Position numbers and translations under genes: made by a program
DNA from: Escarpia spicata
Lineage: Eukaryota; Annelida; Polychaeta; Sabellida; Siboglinidae
Direction: 5' to 3'
Assembly: GCA_963995525.1 (NCBI GenBank)
Contig: OZ023214.1
Span: forward strand, 56,194,841-56,258,840
DNA: 64,000 nt
In this document: positions 57,615 to 64,000 of the stretch, piece by piece
How positions within the stretch are numbered: the stretch's first letter is position 1
How the letters are laid out: the number at the start of each line of letters is the position of its first letter
Notes under the pieces: model-generated
Seen by the model: only the letters and a program-made list of their open reading frames with translations
What the model was told of the DNA's origin: nothing
The model's database searches: none

Positions 57615-60600
57615 ACTTGCAGTTCATCTCTTTGGCATGGCCACTGAAAACTCAGCATGTTTGACAACAGCGTCATCATTGTTGACAACTGTCACAACAA
57701 ACCGAGGGTACCAACGGTCTATGAATCCCATACTGACAGAAATGTCAACAGGCACATCCCTGAAGTTAAATGGCTCAGGTTCATTGCTGTCATCATCACT
57801 GTCTTCATTGGACACATTGGAGTTTGTTGCTATCTGGACGTCCTGAGGAATGAGATGGCTGAGTGGCAGGTCATCGTCTGAATCCAATGAGTCATCAATT
57901 CTCTCGCAGAGTTCATTTCCCTTTGGGTTAGTAGCATAACTTTTTAGGGTGATTATCTTTTCCAGATTTGCTTTCAACTGTTCAGCCGAATACGGTTTTC
58001 CATCTTTAGAAGCCATGAACAATGTCTTGTTTGTGCAGTTCCTGGGCATTTCAATTTGAGGATTTGGATGTGCTTGCACAATGCATCCCTCAAATCGGAT
58101 GGTCTGTTGTACTTCTTGTGCAATTAAGAAATGTCCCTATGGCACTTAGTCTCTCCATCTTGTTTGTGCAGTTCCTGGGCATTTCAATTTGAGGATTTGG
58201 ATGTGCTTGCACAATGCATCCCTCAAATCAGATGGTCTGTTGTACTTCTTGTGCAATTAAGAAATGTCCCTATGGCACTTAGTCTCTCCATCTTTGCAGT
58301 CGGACATTTGGTTCTTTTCGCATCTGATGACTCAGCTGCTCAAAGTTGCCCTCACTAATGGTCAGTGTGTGCTTTACGGCCATTCAGAACTGATGTCATG
58401 TGGTATGTCAGCTCAGCATACAGACCACCATCAAAGTACTCAGACGAGATCTTCTTCAGTGCATCTGCTGCTGCTGCACACCCAGCCTTGAGATATTGAC
58501 CAGCTCTTGCTGCCATGTCTTCACCATATGTGCTAAGGCCCACAGGTCTTTTGTGAAGTCATTGCAAAAGTGTCCCTCATACAGAACAAAACTGTGGTGA
58601 GAAACTTGTATGCATCACGAATGCATTGTCCAACAGTCAGCACATCGACTTCAGCTGACTTCACCATGACTAGAAAAGGAGAATAGAATACGAATCGCAT
58701 TGGATCTGCTGCCACCAACTGGGCATGCACCTCTTTGTATTTTAATGATTCAAACACCAACTAATCCTTGATGGTGTTTGTCTGGTGATTGTTCAAGTCA
58801 TCCCTTGTTGATCGCCGACTTTTGTAGAACTGGACAATGCTATTGTTTGTCTCAACAATCTTCCTCGCCTCATACTCATAGCGGTAGCGCCTGTTCTTGT
58901 TGACATAGCCGATCTGTTGATATGGCTTCTGATTAGCTATGCACCATCCATGATACACATCAGCCCAGTTGTAGTCAGTTGATGATGTTTTTGCATAGTC
59001 AAGTGACAACTGCATACTTGCAAATTCAATCACTTTGGAGCTGGCAGCTTCATGTGCGACCTTCTTCTGTTGCAGCCCATACTTGCCAATCGACAATGCC
59101 AGATCTGGGGTTTCTCATTTCAGCATCCCTTCGAAGAATGATCTGCTCACTTTGGCACACAAATGTTGCTGACAAGCTGATTTGTACAAAAACTTGAGTT
59201 GTTCTTCCTCGGGAATAAAGATTGTGAATGAAGTGCAAAGAGGTGCTCCCGCTCCAGGTTTCTATGTAGCTTGTTATTGACGTGATCTCCAATGAACTCT
59301 ACAACATGGGCTATTGAAAGCTGTTTGTCTTAGGGCAAGTCCATCTTCATCAAAAGTTCATTGAACCCACTTAGTTGATTCAGTATGTGCTGGACTGTTC
59401 ATCAGCTGTATGGTTAGGCAACCAACCAACACAAGCTTGCAAGTACTTAGTTTGCCAATCTGCATTTTTGATGCCCCAAACAGTGGAGACATGTTCTGTT
59501 CCTCATCTGGTTGTCGTGTCCTGACCAAGATGCAGTCCCTTGGAAGCACTGTCTTGCAGTTCCATGGCAACTTGCACGTCTGACAAAATGCCACATCTTC
59601 TCACCATCCGTCCAGCTGTTCGACATGAGACACTGGTCCAGTTCACGTCCACAAAGATGCTTCGAACACGCGTTCATAACATCACCCACTACAGACTGGG
59701 ACATGCCAAGGTTTTGCAATTCCATTATCAACAATGCAATAATATGGTCAGAATATGCGTTTTTTGTTTTTACTTGAATGTCACTGCTGACTGCTTCAAT
59801 CAGTGTCTTCAGCATGGCTGTGTTGCTTCCAAATGAAGCAATTTCCTCGCCTATGTCGCCACACATTGTGCACTGTCTCACCAATTGTCGGTTTATTGCA
59901 AAAGTTCTGTTACACTGCAAACAATGTCTTCTTTACTTCTTTTAAGTCTACAAACTCTCTTCTGCAAAGTTTTTGTTTTCACATGTTTAGCTGATAAAGC
60001 TTTTTCGAGTACGAGGTTGCTGGACTTTAGGTTTTAATTTTCATCAATGATATCCGTAAGGACTGCATCTGAAATGCAATGATGCTGATTGTCCTCATCT
60101 TTGTACCGCTTTGCAATGACTTGATGTCTTATGTTGTCAACAGCTAGCCGTTTGCATTTGTAAGTCAGTTCCCTATGTAGTTCCTGCTTTTCTTTCAATG
60201 CCTTTTCAGTTGCATTCTTTTTTTCCTCAAACTCTGCAAGTACAGCAAGTTTGGTGTCATTGCTGTCTTGAAATCTGCCTATCTGTTCCTCTTGCAAGAA
60301 AACACGTCTGCATTTCCTTTCAGCCCTTCTTAATTGTCCTTCAGTTTATATATTTGGACTTGACACATGAATAGCAATTGAATATGAACACATCTTGTGT
60401 TGTGAGGTGTTCCTTTCTCCTGGCAGAACAACTGGTGTTGCATATGCAAGCAGTGCTGGTTGTGGTTGGGAAGCCATTGCTGTATCTGCACACATAGAAG
60501 GTTCAACAGGATCAGTGACAAGCGATTAGTTCACACACACACTGGAGAACTTGGACCGGTATTGACATGTTGAAGTGGAACCACACCACCGTGAGCGCCA

Positions 60601-60850
60601 TCAGATGTCTTGTAGAATGTAACATTGTGAGGTTGTCATGTTGACGGCTGCCTCCGCGTGAACACCTTGCATTACAACTGTTCCTTAGTTTCAGATACTT
60701 TCTCTCAAGGTCATTTACCTTCCACCAGAATGTTTTTAGCACAACTGTACCATTCAAAAGCTTTGAATCCACACAAAACTCAAGCAAATACGGAATTACT
60801 GCTGTATTCTGCTGATGTTTAACAGTGAGCAATGCTTCCAATACGTCTCA
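57615..60850 (-). pseudogene. Degenerate, intronless protein gene of unknown family (probably mobile)
   Basis: A run of minus-strand frames, right to left, shows coding-like text: MEALLTVKHQQNTAVIPYLL and FWWKVNDLERKYLKLRNSC (60,841-60,600); a Lys/Glu-rich coiled-coil-like part with KALKEKQELHRELTYKCKRL (60,297-60,034); CTMCGDIGEEIASFGSNTAM and HIIALLIMELQNLGMSQSVV (59,920-59,680); TSLHFIHNLYSR; KVIEFASMQLSLDYAKT and YNWADVYHGWCIANQKPY (59,096-58,761); VFESLKYKEVHAQLVAADP; and an acidic C-terminus DSLDSDDDLPLSHLIP then GFIDRWYPRFVVTVVNNDDA (58,000-57,640). Stops and frameshifts break it. Long and without clear introns, it resembles a transposon-borne protein, but I could not name the family. 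Confidence 0.55.
58026..58291. repeat. 133-bp tandem duplication inside the degenerate gene
   Basis: CTTGTTTGTGCAGTTCCTGG ... AGTCTCTCCAT occurs twice (58,026-58,158 and 58,159-58,291) with a single G/A change seen. 133 is not a multiple of three, so it shifts the frame. The near identity means it is recent. Confidence 0.95.
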
Positions 60851-60974
60851 GCTCCTACACCGGTTAGGAGCACTTTGGTAGTTTGAGTCGATCTGAAACC
60901 ATAGCAACCATTAAAACAATAATTACATCTGATAAGATGAAGACGATGCAGGACATTCCTAAAGTATATTTGGC

Positions 60975-61021
60975 CAAATAATATATGTATAATATATATA
61001 TTATATATATATATATATGTA
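60975..61021. repeat. AT microsatellite
   Basis: Imperfect (AT)n run; the TA at its end is the target site of the following MITE. Confidence 0.9.
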
Positions 61022-61501
61022 CCGTGTTCATTCTAATAATGGCGCACGCTCTAATAAAGGAGCACCACACTATTTCATAGCAGGGATTACTAAACCGAGT
61101 CTCTTTTCTCGCTTGCTAACGATACTGCCTCCCAACGGTTAAAAAACTTGATTTTGCTATGTTCTGCAGATACATGTCCTACAATGGTCTCATCTGTCAT
61201 CAGAGCAACAGCATGTTTATCATACTTATTTTTTCCTCGATTACACACTGAACTTTTTCTCCGATTTTAGGGTCCCAACACTGTTTGTACACGTGAAATT
61301 CGCGAATGACTTAAATTAATTCGAACGCCATGACATGTAGCTTCGATCACCCAAGCCCTTTGAGTGCTGCTGGCATTAAGCCCCTCATTATGTGGTGGTG
61401 CCACCTGGTGAATTGGTGGAAAACACTCGCATTGGTCCCTTTTAATGGCGCCACTGTATAGTTCGTCTCCGCGCACTGCGCCATTATTAGAATGAACACG
61501 G
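61022..61501. mobile_element. TA-type MITE, 480 bp, long identical terminal repeats
   Basis: Starts CCGTGTTCATTCTAATAATG and ends with the exact inverse, with TA on both sides. At least 25 terminal bases pair without mismatch, so it is young. Likely pogo/Tigger group by TA target and end type. No coding capacity. Confidence 0.9.
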
Positions 61502-61504
61502 TAT

Positions 61505-63500
61505 ATATATACATATAATGATGATAATAATACAAATATATTAATAAAAAATCAGTATTAAACTGAACTATTGTTTTTCTTCAATTTAAAGAAAAACGTG
61601 TTGTATGTAATATTGATCAATTCAGAAATGTTTTATCATGCCATTGAATGCATTTCAAATTGATTTAATAGCATAAAATAATAACAAACAAAAAAGTCGT
61701 CCATTTTAAAATTAAATGCCATGGAATTACGACGCTACGTCGATGAGATTGGCCTACAACAATTCACCATCAAGAGTTACTAACTGTTACATTTTAATGT
61801 CTTTCTTTAATAAAATTTTGCATACTATTTCCAAAGCATCATAAATATAATAATCCATGTGAATTAATGCGTGAACGCAAGTAGAAAGTCAGATGTATCG
61901 CAATACCATAGACTGCATCGTACGATTTCCGCTGGTCTGAAATAGCGGCGCATTTTGTCAACAATCATATCATTTACTATTGTATGGATAACACTATTGT
62001 AATAATTATGTCTATGACGTATACTGTGCATATTCCGATATGAATCAAAACACCTTACATCTGTGAAAGTGGGATAACAGGCTGAGAAAATATCATAAAG
62101 ATCGTTAACTAATGGCAAGCCAAGATCGACGGCTACCATGACACCCCTCACAACAATGATCGCATAGTAGATGGTGACATAGATCAGCCTACTTCGTTGG
62201 GAAAGTCTAGATTTAGCAACAGACAAATACACAAATTATTCACTACAAATGATCAGTAAAATGCAATAAGTTACGCATGCGATAATTGTTTGCCGGTATG
62301 TGCCATAGTATATAGAAATAGCTTACATACGCGTAGAATACAGCATTAACGACTTACCTAATAGTGCATGTAGCGATCTGCCGAAGTGTCGCGACTCGGG
62401 AAAAATAGCAACAACTCTTTCAGTACTTTCAACTTTCAAAGGCAGGCGTGCCCACAAATAACATGTCATCTATTACAAGTTACATGTGCTGCATAGCAAA
62501 TTTCACCAGATTGAATGGTGCTACACTCTACGCGTTCTGATGTGGAACAGTGAAGTCGTTCTCAAAAGACGACCACAACAGAAATGGATATGTAAACCTG
62601 CATTTTGACGGGCGATTTTGTATTACTTCAGCATAGTGTGTATCACCAATCGGTAGAGCAATCATTTATCTTCAAAATAAACTTTATTCCGACAAATGTA
62701 GCCATATATATATGTTGGCAGCCAAATAACACAAAAAATTAAACAAATCCGTTGAGAACTTTTATTTTTATGATTTTTTTCCAACATCAAATTTAAAATA
62801 GGCCGATTCAAGCAGGCCGATCACTACCGCGCTCGTTACCATTGCAACCCATGCACTCACCCGGAGAAACATGCACTGCTAATTTTTTGTATTTTCACAT
62901 AAAAAACACCTCTAAGTTGTTCTAACTATCTGAAGTAGTACAATAACCTTATTTATGAATACTGTCAGACATTTTGTCAAAATATTTACGCAGAAACTTC
63001 CGATAATCCGAAGTAAACTTTCAAAGTGGATAAGTTGCCGAACACTGCTCCACCATTTTGTTTTTTACTTTTGCTACATTTGAAATCATGGTTCTGATTC
63101 GCTGAATTAAGTCAGCCCACGGATGTAATTTTTGGCAGATCAGCCAATGACAGCTTTCCAATGATACCACGTCTGCAGGAGTTTAGACTTTATGAATGGA
63201 TGCGTAAATTTAGTATACAGGACAAAATGTGGGCATCAACCGCATCACGTGTTTTGTAAGCTAGATTTTGAGTTGCTGTCATTGAATCTGCTCATGAATA
63301 AATATATATGATCTCGGAAAATCTGTCAGCTATCCACATATACCAAATGTTCGCGTGTCAGTTGTGCTTGATGGAAATGAAAATTGTTACAACAAAGGCA
63401 GGTACGGTTGAGCCAAATTTCGGCCCGAGACACTCCGAGGGTAAAAACCGTGATATTCCAAATAAGGTTAGACTTTCCTACCTGGAAATAGAAGACTACC
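61505..63500. other. AT-rich sequence, no recognised gene
   Basis: A 122-codon minus frame (62,232-61,864) has YVTIYYAIIVVRGVMVAVDL and a His/Tyr-rich stretch but no motif I recognise and no exon signals that fit MBTPS1. The remainder shows no arrays or paired ends. Confidence 0.4.
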
Positions 63501-63506
63501 GATACA

Positions 63507-64000
63507 CAGAGCTGGGACGTAACTAAGTACAAGTACTTCGTTACTGTACTTGAGTAGAAAAGTTTACTTTTCGTGAGTAATGAAGTACCATTTTTAGGAG
63601 TACTTTTATTTGTAACGAAGTACAAATGTGTGTACTTTTCATAAATGTAACGAAGTACCATAATTTATGCGTTAACAATTTGGAGCTCCAAAAATATTAG
63701 TAACGAACGATAATGCCTGAAGCCCGGAACTGGTTTGCCCCAGCATATATCTATAAATAGATATCAGCCAGAGCAATAACTGGTAGTCTTTTCTGATTGG
63801 CCTATCATTGCCATTACCAGGCATGATCACCAGGTGGCGTGAACATTGCCAAGATTATATTATGTCATTCGCGTTGAAAGACTTATCATGGAAGGATCAG
63901 CCGAAAACGATCATTTGCAACATCCATTGCCATACTTATTCAGTATGTTTGAGAATAAGTCAGTTCATGGGGCTACTGCTAAGTTGATCTGTTTATTGTG
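63507..64000 (+). mobile_element. hAT-type transposon, left end (runs off the window)
   Basis: Begins CAGAGCTGGGACGTAACTAA, followed by many GTAC/TACTT blocks (ACAAGTACTTCGTTACTGTA), a layout I know from hAT elements of animals. The 8 bases before it are CCGATACA and should recur at the right end outside the window. A transposase frame starts at 63,888. Confidence 0.7.
63888..64000 (+). CDS. hAT transposase N-terminus (partial at window edge)
   Basis: ATG at 63,888, open to the edge. It reads MEGSAENDHLQHPLPYLFSM then FENKSVHGATAKLICLL and enters a Cys, like the P-x-L...F-x3-x-N-x-T-x-K-x2-C-x2-C start of hAT transposases with a BED-type zinc finger. It could be intact; the window ends too early to tell. 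Confidence 0.6.
   Translation, partial: MEGSAENDHLQHPLPYLFSMFENKSVHGATAKLICLL

Noticed and set aside
61864..62232. 122-codon minus frame as an MBTPS1 first exon
   Set aside because: No signal peptide and no match to the S1P N-terminus; phase out does not give the G|AG junction needed.

Overview
This is an AT-rich animal genomic window dominated by one split gene on the minus strand, together with many tandem repeats and nested transposons. The gene is the invertebrate orthologue of MBTPS1 (site-1 protease / SKI-1, the Golgi subtilisin-like protease that cleaves SREBP and ATF6). Its exons read nearly like the vertebrate protein. With the transposon content (CR1/L2-type and RTE LINEs, pogo/Tigger, piggyBac, hAT) and minisatellites lying directly across exon-intron junctions, this suggests an invertebrate chordate, most likely a cephalochordate (amphioxus). 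The species is inference. No other intact cellular gene was found.

Gene layout, 5' to 3' on the minus strand (right to left): I placed 15 coding exons between 45,684 and 97. They carry, in order, the prodomain (45,533-45,684; 43,235-43,340; 30,925-30,999), the Asp exon (25,344-25,460, preceded by the small 28,613-28,661), the His exon (24,709-24,818), 23,860-23,976, the oxyanion-Asn exon (11,214-11,281), 10,054-10,156, 9,462-9,538, the Ser exon (8,719-8,793), then the C-terminal side of the catalytic domain and the following luminal exons (6,249-6,413; 5,366-5,462; 789-836; 97-279). Phases agree at every junction between neighbouring exons I could test. Three parts are missing: the signal-peptide exon(s), one exon between 43,235 and 30,999, and the rest of the luminal domain, transmembrane helix and tail, which lie past the left edge.

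Repeats: eight minisatellites occur, with units of about 36, 52, 25, 64, 27, 31, 34 and 49 bp. Four of them (36, 52, 25 and 27 bp) start at a splice junction of MBTPS1 and copy that splice site in each unit. Three multiply a 5' splice site and one multiplies a 3' splice site. This is the most unusual feature of the window.

Mobile elements: introns hold a CR1 LINE (about 12.0-17.04 kb) carrying an L2/Rex1-type LINE and a TIR element that itself carries a small MITE; a pogo/Tigger element (17,546-22,910) containing two piggyBac elements; two copies of an internally deleted hAT-like element with 6-bp target duplications (25,695-27,164; 43,748-45,179); a CAGACCTG-ended MITE family, also with 6-bp duplications (13,416; 40,005; 41,094); RTE and L2-type LINE fragments; an 8-bp-duplication hAT element (34,618-35,059); TA-flanked MITEs; and the start of a hAT transposon running off the right end. 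The region 45.7-64 kb has no recognised MBTPS1 exon and may be the first intron or upstream sequence.
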